Shown: positions 46,878 to 55,795, counted from the stretch's first letter. The stretch: DNA of 64,000 nt from an uncultured Tenacibaculum sp. (GCA_947496185.1 CANMCD010000013.1:62001-126000), one strand, 5' to 3'. The notes: generated by a model from the sequence alone, not told the origin. Program-made: numbers and translations.

Positions 46878-49076
46878 ATGGATATAGAGCAGTCGGATTT
46901 ATATGAATCGTTAAAAAAAATATTTGGTTTCAATCAGTTTAAGGGATTACAAGAAGACGTAGTTAGTAGTATTCTTAGTAATCAGAATACCTTTGTGATT
47001 ATGCCAACCGGGGGTGGAAAGTCGTTGTGTTATCAGTTACCTGCTTTGATGAAAGAAGGTACTGCTATTGTTGTTTCGCCGTTAATTGCTTTAATGAAGA
47101 ATCAAGTAGATGCTATAAGAGGGATTTCAGAAAATCATGGAATTGCTCATGTACTAAACTCTTCACTAAACAAAACAGAAGTAGCTCAAGTAAAATCTGA
47201 TATCGAAAACGGAATTACTAAATTACTATACGTTGCCCCAGAATCTTTAATTAAAGAAGAGTATGCCTCTTTTTTAAGAACACAAAACATATCTTTTGTG
47301 GCTATTGATGAAGCGCATTGTATCTCAGAATGGGGACATGATTTTAGACCTGAATATCGTAACCTGAGAAACATTATTAAACAAATTGATAATGTTCCTA
47401 TCATAGGACTTACAGCTACTGCAACGGAAAAGGTACAGGAAGATATATTGAAAACATTAGGCATGAGTGGTGCAAATGTTTTTAAAGCTTCGTTTAACCG
47501 CCCAAATTTGTTTTATGAGGTAAGGCCAAAAACAAAAGAGGTAGAAAAGGATATTATTAGGTTTGTAAAACAGAATTCTAATAAGTCGGGTATTGTCTAT
47601 TGTTTGAGCCGTAAAAAGGTAGAAGAAATAGCACAAGTACTTCAGGTAAATGGTATTAATGCAGTTCCGTATCATGCTGGTTTAGATGCTAAGACAAGAG
47701 CTAAACATCAAGATATGTTTTTGATGGAAGATTGCGATGTTGTAGTTGCAACCATTGCTTTTGGTATGGGAATTGATAAGCCTGATGTACGTTTTGTAAT
47801 TCACCATGATATTCCTAAGAGTTTAGAAAGTTATTATCAAGAGACAGGAAGGGCAGGAAGAGACGGAGGAGAAGGATATTGCTTAACATTCTATTCATAT
47901 AAAGATATAGAAAAACTCGAAAAGTTCATGGCAAATAAACCTGTCGCTGAACAGGAAGTTGGTTATGCTTTATTACAAGAAGTTGTTGGTTATGCAGAAA
48001 CTTCGATGAACAGAAGGAAGTATTTACTACATTACTTTGGAGAAGATTTTGACGAAGAAAATGGAGAAGGGGCTAACATGGATGACAACATGCGGAATCC
48101 CAAGAAGAAAAATGAGGCAAAAGATGAAGTGGTCAAGCTTTTGAAAGTGATAAAGAATACCAATGAGATGTACAAGCCTAAAGAAATAGTAAATACACTA
48201 ATAGGTAAAGAAAACGCGTTATTAAAATCGCATAAAACTATTGGACAACCTTTCTTTGGTATAGGAAAAGACAAAGACAATCATTATTGGATGGCGCTAA
48301 TTCGTCAAACATTGGTAGCTGATCTAATTCGTAAAGAAATAGAACAATATGGAGTCTTAAAACTAACCAGAAGAGGTAAAAAGTTTATAGAAAATCCTGC
48401 CTCTTTTATGATGACAGAAAATCATGTATATGATACCGATGATGACGGTACGATTATCACCAATACCAAATCTGCTGGTGGTGGAGTTGATGATAAGTTG
48501 GTAGGCATGCTAAAAGATTTACGTAAAAAAGTAGGTAAACAGCTAGAAGTACCTCCTTTTGCTGTTTTTCAAGATCCGTCAATAGATGACATGGCTTTGA
48601 AATATCCGATTACACTAGAAGAGCTGTCTAAAGTTCATGGAGTTGGAGAAGGAAAAGCAAAGAAATACGGTAAAGATTTTATAAAATTGATTGCCAATTA
48701 TGTGCAAGAAAACGATATAACTAGACCCGATGACTTAATAGTGAAAAGTACGGGAGTAAATTCAGGATTAAAGTTATATATAATACAAAATACCGATAGA
48801 AAACTACCCTTAGAAGATATTGCTAAATCCAAAGGCTTGGAAATGCCAGAGTTGATTAAAGAAATGGAAGCTATTGTTTTTTCTGGAACAAAATTAAATA
48901 TAGATTATGCAATTGATGATTTGTTAGATGAAGATCAGCAAGAAGAAATACATGACTATTTTATGGAGGCTGAAACGGATAAAATACAAGATGCAATGGA
49001 TGAGTTTGATGGAGATTACGATGACGAAGAGCTGCGTTTAATGAGAATTAAATTTACTAGTGAGGTAGCAAACTAA
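46878..49076 (+). CDS. recQ: ATP-dependent DNA helicase RecQ
   Basis: 732 residues, as in bacteroidal RecQ. Superfamily 2 motifs: MPTGGGKSLCYQLPAL near residue 40, DEAHCISEWGHDFRPEY near 141, LTATAT near 173, IVYCLSRKKVEEIA, ATIAFGMGIDKPDVR near 290, QETGRAGRDG near 320. An RQC winged-helix region follows at 400-510; the zinc Cys set normally there is not seen, as in many Bacteroidota RecQ. An HRDC-like segment is near 530-600 (LEELSKVHGVGEGKAKKYG). 3'-to-5' helicase in recombination and repair. Confidence 0.94.
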   Translation: MDIEQSDLYESLKKIFGFNQFKGLQEDVVSSILSNQNTFVIMPTGGGKSLCYQLPALMKEGTAIVVSPLIALMKNQVDAIRGISENHGIAHVLNSSLNKTEVAQVKSDIENGITKLLYVAPESLIKEEYASFLRTQNISFVAIDEAHCISEWGHDFRPEYRNLRNIIKQIDNVPIIGLTATATEKVQEDILKTLGMSGANVFKASFNRPNLFYEVRPKTKEVEKDIIRFVKQNSNKSGIVYCLSRKKVEEIAQVLQVNGINAVPYHAGLDAKTRAKHQDMFLMEDCDVVVATIAFGMGIDKPDVRFVIHHDIPKSLESYYQETGRAGRDGGEGYCLTFYSYKDIEKLEKFMANKPVAEQEVGYALLQEVVGYAETSMNRRKYLLHYFGEDFDEENGEGANMDDNMRNPKKKNEAKDEVVKLLKVIKNTNEMYKPKEIVNTLIGKENALLKSHKTIGQPFFGIGKDKDNHYWMALIRQTLVADLIRKEIEQYGVLKLTRRGKKFIENPASFMMTENHVYDTDDDGTIITNTKSAGGGVDDKLVGMLKDLRKKVGKQLEVPPFAVFQDPSIDDMALKYPITLEELSKVHGVGEGKAKKYGKDFIKLIANYVQENDITRPDDLIVKSTGVNSGLKLYIIQNTDRKLPLEDIAKSKGLEMPELIKEMEAIVFSGTKLNIDYAIDDLLDEDQQEEIHDYFMEAETDKIQDAMDEFDGDYDDEELRLMRIKFTSEVAN

Positions 49077-49172
49077 GAATAATAATGAAAGAGTGTGTAA
49101 AAAATTTCCCCCAGAAATTAACTTATGCCCTCAAAAATAATTAGCAAGAGAAAAAACTATTTACTTCACAAT

Positions 49173-49760
49173 ATGAACTCTAAAGTAACCATATATATAG
49201 AGGAAAAAAAGCAATGGTCTTTAGAATTAAGAGTTTTACGAAAAATTTTATTAGAACTACCTTTGGTAGAGGAAATCAAATGGGGCGTGCCAGCGTATAC
49301 CTTTAATAAAGAGAATATTATTGGGATAGCTGCCTTTAAAGAATATTGTGGGTTATGGTTTCATCAAGGTGTTTTTTTAGAAGATCCATATAAGGTTTTG
49401 TATAATGCACAAGAAGGAAAAACCAAAGCTTTGCGGCAATGGCGATTTAAATCATTAGCAGAAATCAATGAAAATTGGGTTAAAGAATATGCGCTAGAAG
49501 CTATTGAGAATGCTAAAAGTGGTAGGAAAATAAAAAGAAGTAAAGAAGTGAAACCTCTTAACCTACCAAAAGAATTACTAAAGGCGTTTAGTAAAGATGA
49601 TGATTTGGAAAAAGCTTTTGAAACATTTACCCTAAGTAAAAAAAGGCAGTTTGTAGATTATATAAATGAAGCAAAAAGAGAAAGTACCAAGCAGAAACGA
49701 TTGGAGCAAATAATTTTACTCATTAAAAAAGGCGAAGGTTTGTATGATAAGTATAAGTAA
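49173..49760 (+). CDS. DUF1801/YdeI (OmpD-associated) family protein
   Basis: 195 residues from the ATG at 49173 (MNSKVTIYIEEKKQW); an ATG at 49125 adds 16 residues unlike the family and is less likely. N-terminal DUF1801 part: LRKILLELPLVEEIKWGVPAYTFNKENIIGIAAFKEYCGLWFHQG spread over residues 20-65. C-terminal YdeI/OmdA part: LPKELLKAFSKDDDLEKAFETFTLSKKRQFVDYINEAKRESTKQKR near 140-185. The family is called bacteriocin-protection by homology only. Follows recQ by about 100 bases. Confidence 0.85.
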   Translation: MNSKVTIYIEEKKQWSLELRVLRKILLELPLVEEIKWGVPAYTFNKENIIGIAAFKEYCGLWFHQGVFLEDPYKVLYNAQEGKTKALRQWRFKSLAEINENWVKEYALEAIENAKSGRKIKRSKEVKPLNLPKELLKAFSKDDDLEKAFETFTLSKKRQFVDYINEAKRESTKQKRLEQIILLIKKGEGLYDKYK

Positions 49761-49906
49761 CCTTTTTCTGAGATGGATATAAACCTTCCTTTTTTATAGT
49801 ATTATTATAAATTTCTATGCTATAATAACCCTGAGAAGCCATGTTCAGCTTAAGAAAATTAAAAGAATTGTGTGTTTAAGTCATATCCAACTCTAAAGTA
49901 GTGGTG

Positions 49907-50281
49907 TTATCTGTTGAATAACACTTTTTCAATACTTGCGGTTGAGTCGCATCGTTTTACATACAAGTGAATATTTTTTAAAGAATCTTTTCCTATAACG
50001 TAGTATTCAGCACAAGGTTTTTGTCTTGGTTTACTTTTCCCAAAATCTACATCACCGTATTTTAAGATTGTTGAAATTTTTGTAGTGTCTATTTTTTTTG
50101 CAGCCAATTCTAATTGAACATTTTCAGAAAAAAGCAGTTTTTTAGTCCGAATAGACTTCAGTGTTCGTGCATCCATTCCGTAGTCAAAAGTAACATTTTT
50201 GTTTTTCCAAAAATAAATAACAGCAATAGAACCTAAAGCTACGCCCATTAAATAAAATCCAACACGTTTTAGTAATCTCAT
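49907..50281 (-). CDS. DUF4258 domain protein
   Basis: 124 residues. One N-terminal membrane anchor (VGFYLMGVALGSIAVIYFW) and a small periplasmic or cytoplasmic domain with ARTLKSIRTKKLLFSENVQ, ISTILKYGDVDFGKSKPRQKPCAEYYVIG and LYVKRCDSTASIEKV, which resembles DUF4258, a toxin-like BrnT/RelE-type fold of unknown role. No antitoxin gene is next to it. Monocistronic. Confidence 0.78.
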   Translation of the reverse strand: MRLLKRVGFYLMGVALGSIAVIYFWKNKNVTFDYGMDARTLKSIRTKKLLFSENVQLELAAKKIDTTKISTILKYGDVDFGKSKPRQKPCAEYYVIGKDSLKNIHLYVKRCDSTASIEKVLFNR

Positions 50282-50340
50282 GAGTATGTTTTACTCGGCA
50301 AAAATAGAAATTTTCTTATGGGTAAGAAAAGAAAGAAGAA

Positions 50341-50374
50341 AGAAAGCCAAAGAAATATAATTCTTTGACTTTCT
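50341..50374 (-). terminator. Terminator of the adenylation/flavoprotein operon
   Basis: AGAAAGCCAAAGAA (50341-50354) pairs with TTCTTTGACTTTCT (50361-50374) with one mismatch and a 6-nt loop. On the minus strand it runs into a TTTCTTCTTTTC tract. It is 56 bases past the stop at 50431. Confidence 0.7.
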
Positions 50375-50430
50375 AGATATATAACGATACTATTATATAC
50401 CAAGTGTAAATTATGAGTATGGATTAATAG

Positions 50431-51144
50431 TTATATCGGTATGAATGCCTGTATTTTATAAAATTCTTTTGAATTTAGTTCATTAGATATGTTTGGACCA
50501 GCCGCGAATCGGAACCATACACCATTATTAAGTGTTGTTTTTACGTAGCCTCCTAAAAATTCATATAAGGCTTTAGGAGTGCCGTTATCAACTCTCGATT
50601 GTCCTAAACGCTCATAAAAAGCACCAAAAGAAAACTTTTTACTTACCTTAATACCAGGGATTACCCAGTTTAATAATAAGTCTTGTGAATTTCCTTCTCC
50701 ACGTAAACTTTTATAATAGGCAGTATAGGCTTCAAATTCGAACATTCCGTTATTATAAACCATAAAAATACTTGGAATCACGCTTTCGGCAAGTCTTGTT
50801 TCGGCCGCTCCTGATAAAAGTTTTCCATGTCCAAACCCTAAGCTAGGATTTAAATACAATTTTCCTTCATCGAGAACAAATCCTAAACCGGCTCCTGTTT
50901 CTAAAAACAGATCTTTTCCTTGATTCCCAAATGATGGATTTACCCAAAAAACACTATAAAACGTTAAATTAGTTTTGGGTTTAATTTGATGAGAGCCTAA
51001 GAATACATTGTTAAAACCTGCCCCACTATTATGAATAGGCATGATGACAAATGAGGTTTTGTTTTCGGTTTCTTTTTTTTCTTGCGCAAAGGATTCGATT
51101 GATATAAGCGCTACGGTTATAATTAAAGCTATAGTTTTTTTCAT
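50431..51144 (-). CDS. Exported beta-barrel-like protein, last gene of the operon
   Basis: 237 residues. Signal peptide MKKTIALIITVALISIESFA. The mature part is rich in aromatic alternating strands: FVIMPIHNSGAGFNNVFLG, LTFYSVFWVNPSFGNQGKDLFLETGAGLGFV, FEFEAYTAYYK, FSFGAFYERLGQ, WFRFAAGPN and a final IQAFIPI. This looks like an 8- to 12-stranded outer membrane barrel; it may belong to DUF6733 (recalled, not checked). It lies 20 bases after the enoyl-CoA hydratase gene and so is probably made with the adenylation enzyme. It could export or receive the product. Confidence 0.72.
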   Translation of the reverse strand: MKKTIALIITVALISIESFAQEKKETENKTSFVIMPIHNSGAGFNNVFLGSHQIKPKTNLTFYSVFWVNPSFGNQGKDLFLETGAGLGFVLDEGKLYLNPSLGFGHGKLLSGAAETRLAESVIPSIFMVYNNGMFEFEAYTAYYKSLRGEGNSQDLLLNWVIPGIKVSKKFSFGAFYERLGQSRVDNGTPKALYEFLGGYVKTTLNNGVWFRFAAGPNISNELNSKEFYKIQAFIPI

Positions 51145-51164
51145 GATTATAATATTTACATTGA

Positions 51165-51923
51165 TTAATTGAAATTTGCTGATCGTTTTTCTAAAAAGGC
51201 ATTCATACCTTCTTTTTGATCGGAAGTATTGAAAAGTGCATGGAAAATCCTTCTTTCGAATACAATTCCGTCTTTTAAACTACATTCTAGTGATTGGTTT
51301 ATAGATTCTTTTGAAGCTATTAATGCAGTTTTGGAATAATTAGATATTTTTTCGGCATAGTTTAATACCTCTTTTGAAAAGTTTTTTAAAGGAAGAATTT
51401 TAGAAACTAAACCAATATTTTCGGCTTCATTTACATCAATATTTCTTCCTGAAAGAATAATATCCATGGCTTTAGATTTACCAATTAAAGAGGTGAGTCT
51501 TTGTGTACCTCCAATACCCGGTATTACCCCTAATTTTATTTCTGGTTGTCCGAAAATCGCTGATTCAGAAGCCAAAATGATGTCGCACATCATAGCTAGT
51601 TCACAACCTCCTCCGAGTGCATACCCAGAAACAGGGGCTATAATTGGCGTTTTAATTTTTGAAAATACTTCCCAATAGCCAAAGAAATCTTCTTGAAACA
51701 TTTGAGAAAAATTTTTGGTTGCCATTTCTTTTATATCGGCACCTGCACAAAATATATTTTCATTACCAGTGATAACAAAACAGCCTACGGAAGGAGATTT
51801 GTCATATTTTTTTAATGCAGTAATAAGCTCATACATAGTTTCTGTATTCAAAGCATTCAATGCATTGGGTCGGTTCAATTTGGCAATAACGACCCTGTCT
51901 ATTTGTTCAAATAGTACATTCAT
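51165..51923 (-). CDS. Enoyl-CoA hydratase/isomerase
   Basis: 252 residues of the crotonase fold. Oxyanion-hole segment FCAGADIKEMATKNF near residue 58, SGYALGGGCELAMMCD near 98-113 with the first catalytic Glu, and FGQPEIKLGVIPGIGGTQRL near 124-143 with the second catalytic Glu. The C-terminus DQKEGMNAFLEKRSANF is the classical crotonase helix. Both acids are present, so it should hydrate 2-enoyl-CoA. It is third in the operon, 24 bases after the flavoprotein gene, and beta-oxidation genes are absent nearby, so it may serve this pathway and not general fatty-acid breakdown. Confidence 0.9.
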   Translation of the reverse strand: MNVLFEQIDRVVIAKLNRPNALNALNTETMYELITALKKYDKSPSVGCFVITGNENIFCAGADIKEMATKNFSQMFQEDFFGYWEVFSKIKTPIIAPVSGYALGGGCELAMMCDIILASESAIFGQPEIKLGVIPGIGGTQRLTSLIGKSKAMDIILSGRNIDVNEAENIGLVSKILPLKNFSKEVLNYAEKISNYSKTALIASKESINQSLECSLKDGIVFERRIFHALFNTSDQKEGMNAFLEKRSANFN

Positions 51924-51947
51924 TGTTAATCATATTTAAAATTGTTT

Positions 51948-53261
51948 TTAAGAATCCCAGATAGCCCCATACGCTGGAATCCCTCTAGATTCCATGTTAT
52001 GGACAACTTTTTTAGTAAGTTTTTGATTTGAGATACAAATAATAGCTTCTGCTTCGTGTGCAATATAGTTTTGGTATGCAAGTGCAACAAGATCAGGTTT
52101 CCCATTTGCATCCGTATCCCATATTACGGCATGTGGTTGCACATTCTTAATCTCGTTTACCAAATCATCCCCATAGGTTTTTTCTGGGTTTCTTGTTGCC
52201 CAAACTAACACAGAAGGCGTCTCATTTAATAGTAAGTGAGGTAGGCAAGGCCCTATACCACTACCTGTTGCAACCCATATTACTTTATTAAATAATTTGT
52301 CCACATTTCCAACACCTGCAGTAGGTATTCCCTTTACCCATATATGACTAGGTTTGTCAGAAATAAATTTCCCAGTCCAATCTCCAGCTCTTGAAATTGT
52401 TAATCTAAATCCTTCTTTATCAGGAGAAGGAACATTAGCAAAAGAGTGCCATTCCAGTAAAGGGTTAGTACTCAGTGCTGTTGACGATCCAGCAAATGGA
52501 GTTACTCCATAATTGAAAGATGTTAACGCAACATGATTAGAAGGTCTTTCAATATTTATATGTACCTTTTTTAATCGAAGCCAAGGTAATACAACACTAA
52601 AGGTTAATACTACTAATGTCCAAAAAGTTGTACTCTCTAGGACTGAATAATGAGGAGTCGCTTGGCTTTCAAATAAGAACATTTGTACCCAAAATAATAT
52701 TAAAACCATCCATCCTCCCAACCTGTGTGTTAACTCAAATTGATTGTGATATTTAGCTCTTACTTTTGGTAATGCCATTACTATGATAGTGATTAAAAGT
52801 ACTAAGATAATGTTAGTAAGTATGATGACACTTACTGTAACATCAGGAAAGACATTTATGTAATGGTAATATAATGCTCCGACAAAAATTAAATACCATA
52901 AAGTCCCCATAGTGGTACTTCCACTGTGTATACCTCCAAAATGATAAATTTTACCACAAATTCTTCGTATACTCAAAGGCCAACTTTTAGGTACACTAGT
53001 CGCTATCTTAAATAAGATATTGATGACATATTGCTGTCGAATAAGGATTCCTAAAGCAAAATTGGCTAAGATAACTTGAGAAATTTTATCTAAAGCAACA
53101 CCATTTTCATCAAACCAATTCCAAGAAGTTAATGCTTGTATAAAAATAATCAAATTAATTACAGAGATTAATATAAATAATCTGTGATAAGGAATAAATA
53201 AAGGATGTTTACCAATCCTGTACAAAAATCCTTTTTTAGCAGGAAGTTTAATTTGTTCCAT
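51948..53261 (-). CDS. Membrane flavoprotein with ferredoxin-reductase-like C-terminus
   Basis: 437 residues. The first 230 have about six membrane segments (e.g. LFILISVINLIIFIQAL, TMGTLWYLIFVGALYYHYIN, TVSVIILTNIILVLLITIIVMAL, LGGWMVLILFWVQMFLF). The C-terminal half is FNR-like: EWHSFANVPSP near 268, ISRAGDWTGKF (FAD/flavin site) near 285, and VIWVATGSGIGPCLPHLL near 325 (NAD(P)H site), then VLVWATRNPEKTYGD. Histidines IYHFGGIHSG and YYHYI, and FELTHRLGG, suggest heme or metal ligands, but spacing differs from canonical ferric reductases. It may move electrons across or within the membrane. Three bases after the adenylation gene. Similar fusions occur in fungi, to my memory. Confidence 0.8.
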   Translation of the reverse strand: MEQIKLPAKKGFLYRIGKHPLFIPYHRLFILISVINLIIFIQALTSWNWFDENGVALDKISQVILANFALGILIRQQYVINILFKIATSVPKSWPLSIRRICGKIYHFGGIHSGSTTMGTLWYLIFVGALYYHYINVFPDVTVSVIILTNIILVLLITIIVMALPKVRAKYHNQFELTHRLGGWMVLILFWVQMFLFESQATPHYSVLESTTFWTLVVLTFSVVLPWLRLKKVHINIERPSNHVALTSFNYGVTPFAGSSTALSTNPLLEWHSFANVPSPDKEGFRLTISRAGDWTGKFISDKPSHIWVKGIPTAGVGNVDKLFNKVIWVATGSGIGPCLPHLLLNETPSVLVWATRNPEKTYGDDLVNEIKNVQPHAVIWDTDANGKPDLVALAYQNYIAHEAEAIICISNQKLTKKVVHNMESRGIPAYGAIWDS

Positions 53262-53264
53262 GAT

Positions 53265-54896
53265 TTATTTTATTAAGCGTTTTTTTAAATCTCTTTTATC
53301 GATCTTACCTCTTGACGTTTTGGGAAGTTCATCTAAAAAGACAAACTCACTTGGTAGATAATAGTAAGGAAGTTCCTTTTTTATTGAAGTTGTAATACGT
53401 TCAAGTAAGTCAGTTACTTGGGTATTATGTAAACTTATAAAGGTAACTAGATAGTTTTGATGTTTAAGAGTGACGGCTCTTTTTACCTCTTCAAAACTTT
53501 CGATAATCTTAGTAATAGAATCCAATTCTACCCTAAATCCTTTAATTTTAACCTGATCGTCGATTCGTCCGTAATGAATAAGTTCGCCTGATTCATTCCA
53601 TTTACCCAAATCTCCAGTATTAAACATGACATGATTGCCACCTAAAAAAGGATCTTTTACATACTTCACTTTGTTGAGTTTAGCATTGTTTAAATACCCT
53701 TGCGTAACACAATCACCACCTGCCCACATAACACCTATTTCACCAATTTCTGTAGGACTCATGTCTTCATTTAAAATATACACTGTATTGTTGGGAGTTG
53801 GTTTTCCGATTGAAAGCTCGCTACTACCCGAAAAACATTTTTTCATAGTGTTTACGATCGTCGTTTCCGTTGGGCCACAACAGTGATAAAAATTACTGAT
53901 TTTAGACCAAGTATTTGCTAAAATTACAGGACAAGGTTCACCAGCGACAGCGACAGATTCAATGTCTTTACATTTTTTAGGGTCAATGGTCGTAAGAATT
54001 GTAGGTGTAGCAATAATTACATTAGCCTTTTGAGCTGTTTCTTCGATATCTTTATTTCGAATAAGTAGCGTTCCTCCATTACCTAGGCAACCTAAAATTT
54101 CCCAAGCAGCCATATCAAAAGAAATATTTAAGATTTGAGCTACTTTGGTTCCGGGAGTAATGCCTAAGTTACCTGGTGAAGTATACAAAATATTACAAAG
54201 ATTTTTATGAGAAACCTTCACTCCATTAGGAGTACCTGTTGTACCAGAAGTGAATAATATGAAACAAGTTTGATTAGAGGAATTATTTCGGGTATTAATA
54301 AGTTTAATGTTTCCATATAAATTACGGTAAATCTTTTTCTTTAATTCTTTATCAAGAAAAACATTTTTCTTTAGCGGAAAAAATGAAGTTCTATCTTGAT
54401 AATCAGATACAGAAAGGATTAATTTTAAACTACTTAAATCCGAAATCTTTTTTAGCATTTTAAAAGGAACGATTCTTGGGTCTTGTGGAACATAAACGGC
54501 TCCGAGTTTTAAACAAGCGATAATACTTGTGATCAAATCGATTGACCGATGTAAAAATACACCAACGGTGTCACCAGAAGTTATTCCTTTTTGTTTTAAA
54601 ATCAGTGCTAATATAGTAGATTCATTATCTAACTCTTTGTAGGTAATACTTTGATTGTTAAAAGTAACTGCTACATTATTAGGGGTTTTTGAAACCCAAT
54701 GTTCAAAAGCATTTAACACGTTTTGAAACATTGGTGTAATGTTTGGGGCAATTCCATAATTAGAAAATAGATGTTGATCTTCTAGAGAAAGATTACTAAT
54801 AGTAGTGGGGTTTATTTTCCTCCTTAAATGATCGTCATCACTTTTCACTAATAGCTCTAAAGAGTTAGAGCCATTTGTTAAAGCTGTTTTTTTCAT
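53265..54896 (-). CDS. Stand-alone NRPS-like adenylation enzyme (AMP-dependent ligase)
   Basis: 543 residues from the ATG at 54896; a TTG reading at 54935 adds 13 residues and is not favoured. Motifs of the ANL superfamily are complete: A2 LKLGAVYVPQDP near 125, A3 LFTSGTTGTPNGV near 212, A4/A5 region SFDMAAWE and GPTETTIVN near 340, A7 YGRIDDQVKIKGFRVE near 445, and A10 LPKTSRGKIDKRDL near 523 with the catalytic Lys. No carrier, condensation or reductase domain follows. It should adenylate an amino or carboxylic acid. First gene of a four-gene operon with a membrane flavoprotein, crotonase and a barrel-like protein. Confidence 0.88.
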   Translation of the reverse strand: MKKTALTNGSNSLELLVKSDDDHLRRKINPTTISNLSLEDQHLFSNYGIAPNITPMFQNVLNAFEHWVSKTPNNVAVTFNNQSITYKELDNESTILALILKQKGITSGDTVGVFLHRSIDLITSIIACLKLGAVYVPQDPRIVPFKMLKKISDLSSLKLILSVSDYQDRTSFFPLKKNVFLDKELKKKIYRNLYGNIKLINTRNNSSNQTCFILFTSGTTGTPNGVKVSHKNLCNILYTSPGNLGITPGTKVAQILNISFDMAAWEILGCLGNGGTLLIRNKDIEETAQKANVIIATPTILTTIDPKKCKDIESVAVAGEPCPVILANTWSKISNFYHCCGPTETTIVNTMKKCFSGSSELSIGKPTPNNTVYILNEDMSPTEIGEIGVMWAGGDCVTQGYLNNAKLNKVKYVKDPFLGGNHVMFNTGDLGKWNESGELIHYGRIDDQVKIKGFRVELDSITKIIESFEEVKRAVTLKHQNYLVTFISLHNTQVTDLLERITTSIKKELPYYYLPSEFVFLDELPKTSRGKIDKRDLKKRLIK

Positions 54897-54980
54897 GACA
54901 TTAGTTGTTGAGTTAATAATTTTTATCAAATTCAAAAAAAAGCTAGCGTAAATTTGATATTGTAAAGGAATCTTTAAAGT

Positions 54981-55019
54981 ATCACAGAAAAATCACAAAA
55001 AAATCATTTTTATATCACG
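54981..55019. promoter_or_regulatory. Four 11-bp-spaced ATCA(C) half-sites between divergent genes
   Basis: ATCACA at 54981 and 54992, ATCATT at 55003, ATCACG at 55014: start-to-start distance is exactly 11 bp each time. Tandem direct half-sites 10-11 bp apart are the normal target of OmpR/PhoB-family regulators. The array lies 85-123 bases before the adenylation gene ATG and 60-98 before the response-regulator ATG, so it could act on both. Confidence 0.65.
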
Positions 55020-55078
55020 ACAATTTTTTTTAAGTTAGCAACTCATACCCCTTTTTTTGGATTTATTATTCTAGTCAA

Positions 55079-55795
55079 ATGAAAAGAGTGTTAGTAATAG
55101 AAGACGATGTCTCTATAGCAAACTTGATTGAAATTAACTTAAAAGACTTAGGTTACACTGCCAATAAAGTACATAGAGGTGATGAAGGACTTAAATTGGC
55201 TTTAGAGCAAGATTACTCATTAATTATTTTAGATATAACATTACCTGTTTTAGATGGTATAGAAATATGTAAACAAACAAGGTTAGTTAAGCAAACGCCT
55301 ATAATAATGCTAACAGCAAAATCAGAAGAACTTGATAAAGTGTTGAGCTTAGAACTAGGAGCTGATGATTATATAACTAAACCTTTTAGTGTGCGAGAAT
55401 TTCTAGCTAGGGTTAAAGCAGTAACAAGGCGTTTTGATAAAGCTCTGAACATTCAAAACTTTGTATCAACTACGAACGAGTTAACATTTAAAAACTTATC
55501 AATAAATATTGATAAAAGAAAAACAAAATTATACAATAAGGAGGTGTGTCTTTCCCCAAAAGAATTTGACCTATTAGTTTTAATGGCGTCAAATCCTGGA
55601 AAAGTTTTTAGTAGAAAAAAACTTTTAAGCGTAATATGGGGGTATGATTTTGAAGGTTTCGAACATACAGTAAACTCCCATATTAATAGGTTAAGAACCA
55701 AGTTAAAAGATGGGGAAAATAACATTCATTTTATTCTGACAACTTGGGGCATCGGTTACAAATTTAATGATGAACTCAAAGCAACTCTTACATGA
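55079..55795 (+). CDS. OmpR-family response regulator
   Basis: 238 residues. Receiver domain 1-115 with the acidic pair EDD near residue 8, phosphoacceptor Asp in LIILDITLPVLDG near 51, MLTAKS near 79 and the Lys in YITKPFS near 101. Winged-helix DNA-binding domain from about 150 (LSPKEFDLLVLMASNPGKVFSRKKLLSVIWGYD, HINRLRTKLKD, TTWGIGYKF). Transcription factor of a two-component pair. It overlaps the kinase gene by 4 bases (ATGA). The 11-bp half-sites lie just upstream, suggesting autoregulation and control of the divergent operon. Confidence 0.94.
   Translation: MKRVLVIEDDVSIANLIEINLKDLGYTANKVHRGDEGLKLALEQDYSLIILDITLPVLDGIEICKQTRLVKQTPIIMLTAKSEELDKVLSLELGADDYITKPFSVREFLARVKAVTRRFDKALNIQNFVSTTNELTFKNLSINIDKRKTKLYNKEVCLSPKEFDLLVLMASNPGKVFSRKKLLSVIWGYDFEGFEHTVNSHINRLRTKLKDGENNIHFILTTWGIGYKFNDELKATLT

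Noticed and set aside
49125-49172. Upstream ATG of the DUF1801/YdeI gene
   Set aside because: The extra 16 residues do not resemble the family N-terminus; the ATG at 49173 is preferred.
49907-50281. Toxin-antitoxin pair with the DUF4258 protein as toxin
   Set aside because: It has a membrane anchor and there is no small antitoxin gene next to it.
51948-53261. Canonical ferric reductase
   Set aside because: Histidine spacing in the membrane part does not fit bis-heme helices; kept as an unassigned membrane flavoprotein.
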